Assembly (NCBI RefSeq): GCF_037975245.1
Contig: NC_092577.1
Coordinates: forward strand, 9,647,013-9,711,012
From: Apostichopus japonicus
Lineage: Eukaryota > Echinodermata > Holothuroidea > Aspidochirotida > Stichopodidae
Direction: 5' to 3'
DNA length: 64,000 nucleotides
The notes under the pieces were generated by a model. The model did no database searches, was not told where the DNA came from, and saw only the letters and a program-made list of their open reading frames with translations. Made by a program: the position numbers and the translations under genes. Shown in pieces: positions 12,095 to 22,930 of the stretch (positions are counted from its first letter, which is position 1; each line of letters starts with the position of its first letter).

Positions 12095-15000
12095 CTGTAA
12101 AGGAAATGACAGATCAATAGTGTAACGAGAAAACAACCCAATCATTTCTCGCCCGTTTCAAACTAGAATAGTTAGTTTTACGTTAACGCTCGGTAATTTT
12201 ATGCCCGGCCTAGTTGGGTAGCTTACGGCTCGTGGACAACGAGGTTACTCGTATAAGCGGGAAGCCAAGGAACAGCTGGGGTATTATTTTACCAGGGTGC
12301 CCCTGACAAGAAACTGCTATATTAACCAGTGTATTGATACGTTATGGTTGGTTAGTAGTCCTTTGAGCAGGGTCATACGGGGTGTAAGGGTAGCAACGTG
12401 TCCTGGGATAATTGTCAAATTTTAGGTAATGGGGTTTATACAGTTACTGGTCCGCTGTTACTGGCTTGTCAGTATCTGTAGTGGAACGCAATGATAGGCA
12501 AATATGCCAGCTACGAGGTCTTGCTAAAGCGACATAGATCATCATACGTGGTGCGTGGCAAACTGCGAGTGATAACGCAGATGTCATTCTTGCTGCGTTT
12601 AGGGGCTCATGCACTGCGTATAGGTACAAACTGGCTGGAATAGGTCATGTTAACGCAGAGCATTTACGTAGTATGGTATAGCTATGAGTGCGTATGTTTG
12701 GATAGTGCACGGTACGTTTGCGATTCTTTTTATATTCACTGTAAATATTATTGTGTACGTTGTTTAGTTGAATGCTTGTACACGTATTCCTTTATTCTGA
12801 CCACTTTACGCAATTTTTAATGGGGGGAGCTACATTTTATCGTTAAATAACATGGTACAATTAAGTATTGCAGAAATGTACGCAGGAAATGACTTAATGA
12901 TGCTTTATTATCTTGACTGAATTAATCATGACATTTGCAGAGAGGGAGAAAATAACATGAAGCTGAGCCAAGTTGAAGCTATCAACCAATTTCGTGGCTG
13001 TTACAGATTATAACTTAATAATCAAGGAGCCAAAAACATCTTTTAGACTCACCTGCCAATGGCCTGATTGTAGATTGAGCTTATATCCACGTTCCTGCCA
13101 TCCATTGGGAAGCCACAATACTATAGTTGAAAAGAGTGATGTTATAGTTTAGATTTGGGAAGTCACGGGAATCTGTTCCGAAATCCCAGTAGACTCTATC
13201 TGTTAGGAATCGTCGTCAACTTTTCTAATTAATTAGAATATCTGCAGTGTGTGCTTTATAATATCAATTGATGGTCAAACGTGAGTGATTTGTTGTTTCG
13301 ATACCTTACATTACGTTTATGGCCCAGCTAGCTTACTATTAAAATGTATAATCAATGCGCACCTCTGTTCTACCATATAGTAAATATTATTGGTTATTCA
13401 AAGATAACGTCAAGTATTAAAAGAAGAATAACGTCTACGTTACATCACATTTCAACGATTCATGACAAGTAAACAATTAAAAGCTTCCAACTAGAGGAAT
13501 GGTTGCCCAAGGACATCCCAAACGAATTTTAACTGAACATAATCAAGGTCATGATAACAAAACAGTTTAAGTGGTAACAAGGCCTCAAAACATTGCATTT
13601 TACAAATTATAACAACAGATTGAGTTTTTCTCCTTATCTATACAGAGTTTAATCTCGCTTCGTTTTTCCAGCTTATTTAATAATCTCTCTAGTACCTGTC
13701 ACTTTCTTCCACTTCACACTAGTAAGAGCTTTATCATCCAGCACAGCAAAAGGCAGCATGCAGAAAAAGAATCTGAATAAGAACGAGAAGAAACTTCTCA
13801 TTAGTAAAAAGTTTAAATTAAATATGAAATATCTAAATTCCGTTTTGAATGAACGTTGCAGTGTCATTCAATTCTTCCATCAGTTCGCGCTATAGAGACA
13901 AGAATCCCCGATTTTACATCTTGCAACTTTGTTGCATCTTACATAACACTTCAAGACAGTTACACACTATCATATTGCAATGTCGCAGCCACGTGATTTA
14001 ACACTCCTTTTCATCTCGTTCAGTTGACGCGCGCATGTTCTACAAAGATCACAAATCTTTTAATTCATTCAATGTTTATATTTCCATCAAACTAGCCGCT
14101 ACTAGTACACGGTAGCAGAACATTTCTCAATCATTACTATGGAAGTAATTAGAATCGAGTGCCTAAACACGCAATAGACAAGTGAATTATGCATGGCTTA
14201 CGTCACTTGTCATCTCTTTGCTTTGGCTTGTAAGAAAACGTTAATTTACAAGGAAAAGTCTCGACTTAAATGTATGGACACGGAATGTATCTGTGTTGGC
14301 TTCAAGAGATGTTTGATGTCATTTACATACCAACAGTTGGTCTTAGCAGGGTCAAGTCATAGTCGATTATAAACAAAACAACGTAGTAAGGCTAGCATAA
14401 CGGATATTCATAAAACCAGTGACGTTGCTTTGTAATGTTTTGTGAGAAAAATACTCCTGAGTAATGCACCGGTATAGCCAAATTGAGCTACTGTTCGAAT
14501 GGACGGAATGTTTTGTTAGTGAAAATGTATTTATAACAGGTATGCTGCTAATACACAATTCTGTAGTGTAGTGTTTATAACAAAAGCAAGTTAAACGATA
14601 TATTGATATGCTTACCGCAGCTTTTTAAATCTTTGAGACTGCAATCCATAGTTTAAAATGCCAACCATTTCTAAGTGATCGATTTCTCTCCCCTTCTCTG
14701 TCTCTATTCCTATTGTCTCTAATGACTTAAGGATCGGTAGAGAAAGTCCGGAACGAAGGTGCATGGTATCCTCGGTAAGGCTGCTAAACGATTCGTGAAA
14801 ATAAACTCTAGAAATACGAATCTACAATAAAAGAAGATTTATAGATGAGCATGTTTTCAATGAGACATAGTTGTTCCTGATATTTGCTATAATTGATTCA
14901 AATTTCACCTTTAGACGATCTGATCTTCTAGAGAATATAGAGCATAGGATGCTTACATCGAAACCAGAGTATACCACCACATGGCTTTAAGTGTACCAAG

Positions 15001-18000
15001 GGTCATTAAAATAGGCTAGCGTAGGTGTTGCATGACAGGAAAATCTTTGAATACTACAGTAAATGTTTTCCATGTCTGGCCGAGAGCCCACAAGAATAAC
15101 ATTAGTGGCAATCCACGGAGTTGCATACCTCGTCACCAGCAAACACTGATTTCAAATGTACTATTAGCTGCGCAAGCTTGCCATCGGAGGAAAGTACCAC
15201 TTGACATTTTCATTATAGGCCTATCTGTGAAGGTTCCATGCCAATACAATGTTTTGCCTCGATTTATACTGTAACGCATTATACTTTCTATGGATATGAC
15301 CGCTTTAGTTGCTGACTGACTTACGTCACGACTAGATGCCTTCTCCAGCAACTCTATGGCAGACTCCTGTAGTAACTTATCGTTGTTATTACTGATGACG
15401 ACTACATCCGCACACATCTCGGCAACAGTTTCCTTGTCGTCAGCCTAAAACAGAAAAGAGAGCGCATATCTAAAGCAACACATGACTGACAAGGAGAAGT
15501 ACTTCTTTGACTAATAGCATTTACACGGTCAAATCAACCAATGGAAGGTCAAGATGGTACGTACCGTATGTGTCAACTCCCTTCTTACAACACTGACAAG
15601 GTTAGGTTAATAGTGTCCTAACCTGTTGGCACTATAAACTCCCAATTTTGTCTTTAATTACTTAGTACACAGAAACACACAAGTATACCTTCTGCCATTT
15701 GCCCGACTGGAGATTGAGATGACGGCCGTAACTTGGCCATACGACTGCAAGAGAAATGTGAAATGTATAGACTTTAATTCGAGCAACATGGTAATATTAT
15801 CAGGCGCGTATCCAGGATTTTCTAACCCGGGGGGCGCGAATTACCATCTAAGCGGAGCGCCACCATCGGTTGGCGCGGAGCGTACAAGAAAATTTTTGGT
15901 TTTGATACCCCCAGATCACCGGAAATGGCACTTCTCGGGCTTGAAAATGAGCAACCAGATGTAGACTTTTGCCTGAGAACCAAGTATATCCCAAAAGTTT
16001 TTTTCCATCCATAACCTTTTTGCAGATTGTCACCAGTCACACATCATGTTCGACCTGATTGCATGTCCTATGGATCATTGCTTTTGTAGGCGATTCTACG
16101 TCACGGCCCACAATATCCGAAAGCCCGACTTTTCAATGTTTTAAGCCGATTATTTGTTGAGAATTTGAAAATTCCCATTTCTCGTGAATAAAAATCACTT
16201 GAAAACATACCCATAATGTTGCACAAAATTCAATCTATGGACAAGCAATATAGAAAAACCTCCTTGAACCCCTAATAGACAGGTCAAAATTGCACGAGTA
16301 GAAGAAAGTATGATGAAGAATGTTGGTGAGGAAATTTTGGAAAATTCCGACACAGTTAATTTCTTGGTGTAGAAATATTGAAACCTCTTATAATGGCTAT
16401 TATAAAACTTGGTTTCGGAAATGAAAAATAGGAGATATTTCCGATATCAGGTATATCGAAAGCGAACACTACACACATAGGCGTAGGTCCCGTAGGAGGC
16501 GGGGGCTGATATTGGCATCGATATGTTGAACGCGCGCGAAGCGCGCGAAAAATTTTGGCTTTTTTTCGGGCAAGTCGTTACAGCCCCAAATCCAATTTGG
16601 CTCCTACGCCTTTGACTACACACATAAACAGTTTTTTGAGGCTGTTCATCGTGGAACATGCATTTCAATGCTCACTGATATGATCTTATATCTGCTCTTT
16701 GCTTTACAAATTCGAACAGGCGTGTAGCGAGTAATTGCCAAGGGAGGGGCGAAGCCTGTAGGCAAACTATCTAAGCGAAGCGCCACCATGAGTTGGCGCG
16801 AAGCGTACAAGAAAAATTTTGGCCGAAAATGCCTCCCAGATCGCTGGAAATGACACTTCCCAGGCCTTGTAAGTTGCATCTAAGCATTGTCTATTTTGAA
16901 ATTACTAGCGATGTCATAAAGAAAATTTGCACGGGGGGGGGGCGGTCGCCCCTTCCCGAAATGCGTCATGTTCCCCGACGACGCGGTCGAGTTCAAGACC
17001 AGCCACAGTTGGTTCCATATAGCACAATTGTACTACAATTTATACAATTGTTTAAGGCGTCCATACACACACACCCGTTATGATAGACCATATATAGTAT
17101 TTATATAGATACATTAGTGAGAGAGGAAAAATGGAAACGTCAAAAATGCAGTTGTCGGTGTAAGGGGTAGGGTGAGGCGCACACCCCCTCCGTAATCCTT
17201 GATCTGTCACTGGCTACCCTGTGTATATAATAAGGATCAGCGCTTTAACTATGACTGTTCCTCTTTCTCTTCCCGAGGTCTTGGCTCTCTTTTACTCCCT
17301 CCTTTTCTCCTTTTTCTCTCTTTTTTTCTTTTTCTTTTCCCTTCCTTTCTCTCCTCCTTTTCTTTTTTCCCCTCTTTTTTCCCTTTCTTCTTCTCTTTTT
17401 TTTCTCTCCTCTTTTCCTTACCCGGGGGGCGCGCGCCCCCAACGCCCCCCCCCCTGGATACGCACCTGATTATTACATGTGGCACGCAATATGAGTCGCA
17501 AGTCAATATACGGTAGACCGAAAATACAATTCATTCATCCTAAATAATTTTCCAACAGTAATATACTTATCTAGACTTTCAACGCTTGCTTCGAACCAAC
17601 TCAACACAATGGCTGTAAATTTCGTACCATGGCGACACAAATAAATAACCAATTCTTATATCACTTTTTCAATGCAACAATCTTAATACATTAAGGCAGT
17701 GGCTCTATGCATGCCCATCACTGTTAACAATGTCAATGAATTTTGATAGTTTGATTTTACATCTTTGCAAGTATCCCGTAACTTCTTCTGTCATGCAATG
17801 TCACGCTAAAAACCAATCCTCTGCACCATAGCCCTTTCGATTCTGATATCCACAGCTTCCAGATACTGCAAGTTGTACTGTTGTGTCAGTAAATGAGCAG
17901 ATTTATAAACAATACAAAAATTATTATCAACTTTTATTGTCAACTTCTTATTCTTCATAACTTGATACTCCTGATATTAAAACAGTGACTTTGAAATTAT

Positions 18001-21000
18001 TTGTAATGTTTATATAATGTTTACCTTTAATGTTCCTCTCTTTTGAATCATTTGGAATAATCTCAGGAGAAAAGGATTCAGGTAGTTGACAGTTGAGGAA
18101 CCTACGAAAGCAATTGAAAACTGGTCACGTACGAACTCTGCTACAAAAACTGATTGAGTTATTTCAAGATAAAGTAATGCAAACATTAAATGGTCATGTT
18201 CTGTAATGTTGTATGGAAATCTGGCGAAAAGTTGTTGTTAATCTGCAGGAACGAACAACGCGCCAATTTTGAATGATCATAGTTAACAGTAGAACAATGT
18301 GCTTTATTGGGTACTATGTAAATTTGCTTCAAAGAATTTAATTGTGTTCCCATAATATCCTTGGAAGTGCTACATTATAAGAAGAAAATATTGAAAGCGT
18401 ATATTTTCCTGGTAACTGGTAACAACTATTTTTGACGAATTTGGATGTTACTTCTTGCTGTTACAACAAACGATGAGAGCTTTTATCGTTTTTGGCTATA
18501 TAGGTCATGGCAAGAAGCTGGAGGCAATATTTATCAACTGATATTTGTAATGTAGAAATGATAGAAGAGACTATGATACCTATGAAGTTGTTGTCGTATT
18601 TCATGTTGTTTATAAACTTACCAAAGCTCTTTGAATGATTCCGCTTGCTGTCCATAACGCAGCAGCTCAGCAACGTCATTCTCGCTCAGTTCTTTGGCGG
18701 ATATCGATATCTTCTCGAGTGTTGTGAGTGCTTGTATGCAAAGACCAGATGTCAGGTTCACAACACCACGAACAACCTCTCTCAAAGACCAATTTAGATA
18801 CAAATTGGAGATGAGAATCTAAATGTAGAAGACCCAAAGTGGAAACCTTAATCATCGTTTATTAACCGCACAGCCATAGTTATTTCTTCTTTAGAATACG
18901 ATGATGTAAACATATACAAAGTACCAACGTTTTATCAAGTTACTACTTCATTCCGTTTTGTGAAGAAAGGGACACAGGGAATCTATAATCCTGTAAAGGG
19001 GTTTACTTCTATTTTCATTCCTGTTTAGTGAAACGTTGGAGACTGACTATGTCATTCATATCGATAAACTTACTTAGATTGTTCTTCTACCGTATGGTCG
19101 AATTTGAATAAGGAATATACAAAAATCAGTATATTGCCCACTACATATAACGCTTCTAGCTGAAAGTGCGTACGGCTTGCGAAACTATTGTAAGTTTTGT
19201 CAATATAGCACAATCGATATGTTAATATGACAATGTTGTTACACATTACAGATCTCCGCCTTTGAGAACCAATAACCAGTCTACGACTTCCCAATTTCCC
19301 GATAGTCATTGCGACTAGACATGGTTCACCATCATCGGGATTACTGAATATGTCACCTTTAATGAAAAATATCGAAACAACTTAAGAAATCAGAACATTC
19401 AGGAAAGTAACGATTTTCTCACCCCATGACTACATGCAATCTCAAGAAGTTGTATGGTAGACCTTTGCAAGAGTTTGCTCTCGTTTTCATGAATTTGCAT
19501 ACGCTTGGAACATAACGCTGATACAGTGTCTTCGATGGATTCCACAGTCCCTTTTTGTTCCAGGATGCAAAGGATAGCAAACTTTTCACCATCTTTCCTG
19601 TTCATCAAATATTTGATGATCTTACTGCCAGCTAGTTGGTTCAAACCACAGGCGAACCGATAAAGGTATTGCAGATCAAAGGGATCCAATTTGTCAAGGA
19701 TAGTTTTAAGCTCGGTTTCACTTTGCGTAACCGCAATTTCGGTAACTCTGAACGAAGCATACCATTCACAGACTAGTTTGTGATAAAATCTCACTTCAAT
19801 TCTGACCCTAGTGTCCTCTTCAGCGATTGTATCTTCCCCATCAATATCTAAAACTTCTTCCCCCACTAAAATGCCGACAAAAATGTAGTGATCATAAAAT
19901 TCATTCCCGAGCACTTGGCGGAGATATTCTTTACTCCAGGCAATATGTTGTTTCTTTGTACAGAGACCCTCAAACGCTAATTTATTCAATTTACCATGAT
20001 CAGCTTCATAGTAAGGGTTGTATCTTTCGGCATTGTAATCGGTTGTTTTATTCCGAGCATGTTTGTGGAAACAGATCACGACATATTTGAAGAACTCAGT
20101 AACACATTTAAATTTTTGAAAGTCATCTCTTTCGTGTGTCATATGAGCGAACATAACGAAAAAGAGAGGCACTTGGCAAAGAGCATCAAGGATTGGATTG
20201 TCTCTTAGACCTATCTTGATCTTCTCGATTGCCTTTTCGTCACCTGTAATGGCTAGTCGGATGTATTGATCGCGCGCCGTCTCATCAAAACCAGTCAATT
20301 TCAAGAGTCTTGTTATTTCTTTGTCATATTCGTCGGGTAGATACCTTGTTGTCAGGGTAACGTCACACTCCTGAAGCATCTTGGACATAATGATGCGCCT
20401 CACGTCGCTTTCACCATCATTGTCTCCTACTGGATACTCATCATAGCCATCTAGGAGAATGGCTACCGCTTTGCAGCTTTCAAGAACCTTGCGAATGTCA
20501 CTTTGTTTTACTCTTTCTTCATTTCTGAGCAGATATAATTTGATTGCTCTGTAAATTGACGATACATTATTCAGCTGTCTCATTCGGAGGATGATAAGAA
20601 TCTCTACGCCAAAGAGAGGAGAATCAGGAACATCGTTACACCAATCATACGCTAACTTCAATGTCAGGGTTGACTTTCCGTAACCAGGTTCCCCTTCAAG
20701 TATACGCCTTGTCGATCTCATTCTGGGATCATCAAAGATGTTTTTGTAGGATGACAAACGGTTCCACATACTACTTCCAGCTAAGCCAGGTTGGTTAACC
20801 AATATCTGCATGCCGCTCTCAACAAATATGTCAACTACACTGTAATTTCTGTCTTGGAAATAAGGAATTGGTCGAACGTTCTCGTACTGTTCTCTGTAGT
20901 GCTTCTTCAAGCCATTCACAATAACATTTTTCTTTTCTATGTGAGAAAAAAAAATGTTACTTAGTATTAAAGAAATCCAGTATTAAAGAAAGAATTGTGG

Positions 21001-22251
21001 TGTTATTAGCTCTTCGATATTATCGATATCCCTCAATCACTACGTCCTAATTCACAACTAACTGATATATACTTATTTCTCATGATGTTTTTTAACAAAA
21101 ATATTACCTAAAAATTTAATACTAGAAGTGATATGTCTCTAGATACAGCGTTTTGCCTTATGTTAATTTATTTTCCTTCGTAAAAGGTGTGAAAAGGTCT
21201 TGAATAAAAGTTTAACAGCTAGTAGATCAGCTTCGGTTTACTTCCTTGGTCCTTCGTGTGAAGAAGTATCGCCTTGAGAGTTTGAGACTTATGTTTGCAG
21301 AGATGTGTGCAGTGTGTGGAGGGATCAGAAGCAGTTTGTGACCATCAAGAGATACTTGACACTTTGGGTTCAATGATCCTACAGAGTATTATTGCCAGAA
21401 ACAAAATGCCGACAGCAGCGGTCGCTCAAATGAGACTTTAACATTTATGGAGACTTTTCAAGTTTCACCTAAGCCATTAAAATCCATCTAAATCAGTATA
21501 GAATACAGTATGCTTTATCAACATTAACACGGTTTAGTTTGATAAATAAGCTTTTAAACAAACATTTGAAACACCTTTTCTGACCAATCAAAGTTGCGAA
21601 GCTACTTGGTGTAGGACAGGCACAAAGCATGGTCTCATATAACATTACAATAATTTACTACAATTAGAATATGGCGAATGGATATAAAACAATCATATAC
21701 AAAATAAATACAAAATAAGAAATAGGTCTGAACTAAGAAGGTGATAGCATAGTGTTATAATGAAGTGGAAACGTTTTCTATTAAACTGAAGATTATTTCA
21801 AAAACATGTTCTTAAGACGCTCTATGTTTTAGGATTGAACTTCATAATACTAACCGTCAAGCAATGTGGTAGGGGCAGGCGTTTTATCATATTGAGATGA
21901 CACACTTTCTTCTGTAGTATCCAGAGCAACTGCTGAACGTTCCAGATCTGCTGCATTCTGTGCTTGCGAAACTGCAGAGGATTTCTTGATATTAATACTT
22001 TGTACTTGGGCGGCGACATCCTTGACTTCCGCTGACTGCACACGGCTTCCCCTCTCTGGCTTAGTCTGTGAATCTTTAGAAGGGTTCGTTTGCCTTAGTG
22101 ACTGCGTACCTGTGCTAGTACCACTCCCTGTGGGATGCAACTGAGATGTTGTGTCTATTGCAATGGTTGTTTCTATGTCTTCTTTGTCTCCATCATTTGA
22201 CCTATGTTCTATAGATGCCGCTGTCCTTTCCTTTGCCTTTACATTACCCAT
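12038..22251 (-). CDS. NLR-family NACHT-domain receptor gene (multi-exon, one exon not located)
   Basis: Predicted cytosolic nucleotide-dependent sensor of the NACHT/NLR class. Exons on the minus strand: 22251-21855, 20936-19423, 18818-18622, 18101-18025, 15744-15689, 15444-15325, 14821-14616, [missing], 13120-13053, 12094-12038. All located junctions have AG acceptors and GT donors and agree in phase. Order: disordered Ser/Thr/Gln-rich N-terminus (1-132), NACHT with Walker A GEPGYGKST (K about 220) and Walker B LLDGYDE (about 293-299), then LRR-like/helical repeats encoded by small exons, ending in an acidic tail. Exon 14821-14616 ends in phase 2 and exon 13120-13053 starts in phase 1, so an unlocated exon of length 3n+2 lies between them. 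NLR families are expanded in sea urchin and amphioxus; the ligand is unknown. No death-fold domain is visible, so upstream exons outside my model are possible. Confidence 0.8.
13053..13120 (-). CDS. NLR exon 9: short linker module, unit 3
   Basis: 68 bases, acceptor TTTCAACTATAG, donor CAG|GTGAGT, phase 1 in and 0 out. The product ends GYKLNLQSGHWQ. It matches exon 15744-15689, and this fixes the need for a preceding phase-1 exon. Confidence 0.7.
14616..14821 (-). CDS. NLR exon 7: LRR-like repeat module, unit 2
   Basis: 206 bases, acceptor TTCTTTTATTGTAG, donor CG|GTAAGC, phase 0 in and 2 out. The product includes MHLRSGLSLPILKSLETIGI and ends QSQRFKKL. It is full-length paralogous to exon 18818-18622 and has the same flanking phases. 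The frame was set by homology because a nearer AG gives a stop codon. Confidence 0.8.
15325..15444 (-). CDS. NLR exon 6: helical module, unit 2
   Basis: 120 bases, exactly 40 codons, phase 0 to 0, acceptor TTCTGTTTTAG, donor GAC|GTAAGT. The product carries ETVAEMC and DKLLQESAIELLEKASSRD. The pattern (D/E)TV-x3-C...KLLQ-x-S-x-I-x-LLE-x-A-x-S is shared with the last 36 residues of the NACHT exon, so the module was duplicated. Confidence 0.8.
15689..15744 (-). CDS. NLR exon 5: short linker module, unit 2
   Basis: 56 bases, acceptor TTTCTCTTGCAG, donor AAG|GTATAC, phase 1 in and 0 out. The product ends YGRHLNLQSGKWQK. It is paralogous to exon 13120-13053 (YKLNLQSGHWQ), with identical phases. 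A hAT-like element begins only 57 bases upstream of the acceptor. Confidence 0.75.
16476..16614. mobile_element. 139-bp hAT-like MITE with perfect 8-bp TSD
   Basis: Begins CATAGGCGTAGGTCC and ends GGCTCCTACGCCTTTG (inverted). It is flanked on both sides by the identical octamer ACTACACA (16468-16475 and 16615-16622). The interior contains a GCGCGCGAAGCGCGCG palindrome. The 8-bp duplication and CA...TG ends fit the hAT superfamily. Confidence 0.8.
17260..17420. repeat. Pyrimidine tract
   Basis: About 160 bases almost entirely C and T on the plus strand. The long open frames on both strands here are low-complexity artefacts (F/S/L-rich or K/R/E-rich). Such tracts can form triplex DNA; that is general knowledge, not shown here. 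Confidence 0.85.
18025..18101 (-). CDS. NLR exon 4: short LRR-like exon
   Basis: 77 bases, acceptor GCTTTCGTAG, donor G|GTAAAC, phase 2 in and 1 out. It encodes (W)FLNCQLPESFSPEIIPND and a basic tail. The FLNCQLP motif directly continues the preceding exon and reads as the conserved LxxNxL segment of an LRR. The equivalent exon of the second cassette is the one I could not find. Confidence 0.75.
18622..18818 (-). CDS. NLR exon 3: LRR-like repeat module, unit 1
   Basis: 197 bases, acceptor TTCTACATTTAG, donor TG|GTAAGT, phase 0 in and 2 out. The product includes LTSGLCIQALTTLEKISIS and ends AESFKEL. It aligns along its whole length with exon 14821-14616 (SGL, LxxLExI, LxxG-Q-xxFKxL positions conserved). 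The leucine spacing resembles leucine-rich repeats. Confidence 0.8.
19423..20936 (-). CDS. NLR exon 2: complete NACHT ATPase module
   Basis: A single 1514-base exon (acceptor TTTTTCTCACATAG, donor GGG|GTGAGA, phase 1 in, phase 0 out) of 504 uninterrupted codons. It opens with a lead-in (LKKHYREQYENVRPIPYF) of the kind often seen just before NACHT domains in invertebrate NLRs. Then come Walker A GEPGYGKSTL, a long helical stretch, Walker B AVAILLDGYDEYP, a sensor-like TLTTRYLPDE segment, and winged-helix/helical regions. The last 36 residues (DTVSALC...KLLQRSTIQLLEIACSHG) match the separate downstream exon 15444-15325, so the first C-terminal repeat is fused to the NACHT exon. Confidence 0.9.
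21855..22251 (-). CDS. NLR exon 1: low-complexity N-terminus
   Basis: ATG at 22251 opens 132 codons plus one base, ending at donor G|GTTAGT (phase 1). The product starts MGNVKAKERTAAS and is rich in S, T, Q, D and E, with no hydrophobic core, so it looks disordered. It has none of the helix pattern of CARD, DEATH or DED domains. The ATG directly follows an acceptor-like TTCCTTTAAAG, and the same frame stays open upstream to about 22323. Either a 5'UTR intron ends here, or this is an internal exon and the true N-terminus lies further upstream. Confidence 0.6.
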
Positions 22252-22530
22252 CTTTAAAGGAATCAGAACAGTTGTAAATGTAAGTAAATCACTTTGTGAG
22301 AATACACACAAAGTCGCACACAACTATAAAGACTGCATTATTTGTCTGCCTTTCCCCAGGAGAGCAAAACGCTTTGAATTACTTTTTCTCTTGCGATTCA
22401 TTATTCTATAACAGTGATTAAGATCTGCTTTGGAAAGCAAAAGGAAAATAGGGAATCGTTGATGCATTAGTACAAATAGAATCAAATAGCATAAACGGCA
22501 ATCGTAGTATAAACTAAAACTGGTTATCAA

Positions 22531-22930
22531 CAGTGGCGGAGCGTCCATACAGTCAGGGCGGATGCCCCCCCCCCCCTCCCTGACGGACTCAAATGGACTG
22601 CTGGCGCCCTTTCAGCTTTTTACCACTTGTTTCTTATTCGCCATTATTGACTTTTTTTATTGCGTTTCAATTACCTATTGACATTTGTCACATTTTGTGA
22701 GTGTAACTTTTTGACAAAATGCTCTAACAGCTATTTATTTTTCGTCTATCTGCAAATTAGCAAGGCCCTGAAAGGGTCATTTCCTGCGATGTAGGGAGTA
22801 TCTTTTTTCCCAAATATTCTGTACGCTCCGCGCTACCCTGTGGTGGCGCTCCGCTTAGATAGTGTCGAAAGCGCTCCTACAGACCATTCTCGCCCCCCCC
22901 CCCCTTCCAATATCCCTAGTTCCGCCACTG
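22531..22930. mobile_element. 400-bp hAT-like MITE upstream of the NLR gene
   Basis: Ends CAGTGGCGGAGC and TAGTTCCGCCACTG are inverted. The flanks are GTTATCAA (22523-22530) and GTTATCGA (22931-22938), an 8-bp target duplication with one mismatch. The interior has C runs and the GCTCCGCGC/GTGGTGGCGCTCCGCTTAGA core (minus orientation) shared with other elements here. It lies about 280 bases upstream of the predicted NLR ATG. Confidence 0.75.

Larger units (their letters stand above)
15801..17468. mobile_element. hAT-like non-autonomous element, nested/composite, in an NLR intron
   Basis: Ends are inverted: CAGGCGCGTATCCAGG on the left and CCTGGATACGCACCTG on the right, with ATTAT on both sides. 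It has no transposase. Inside are two copies of the core with AGCG(G/A)AGCGCCACCAT, a nested 139-bp element (16476-16614), a pyrimidine-only tract (about 17260-17420) and G/C runs. The size and internal copies suggest repeated nesting. Confidence 0.6.

Noticed and set aside
13673-13867. Candidate for the missing NLR exon
   Set aside because: A 23-base stretch has compatible phases but no similarity to the NCQLP exon and a poor acceptor.
17199-17516. Overlapping open frames on both strands, rich in F/S/L or K/R/E
   Set aside because: They arise from the pyrimidine tract inside a transposon.
17812-17880. Possible extra NLR exon (minus) reading LQYLEAVDIRIERAMVQR
   Set aside because: Weakly resembles the linker module, but no acceptor gives the needed phase 1 and there is no GT donor at the right place.
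21850-22323. NLR start at an upstream ATG (22323)
   Set aside because: The frame is open, but the ATG at 22251 sits right after an acceptor-like sequence and the upstream peptide looks non-coding; unresolved without transcripts.
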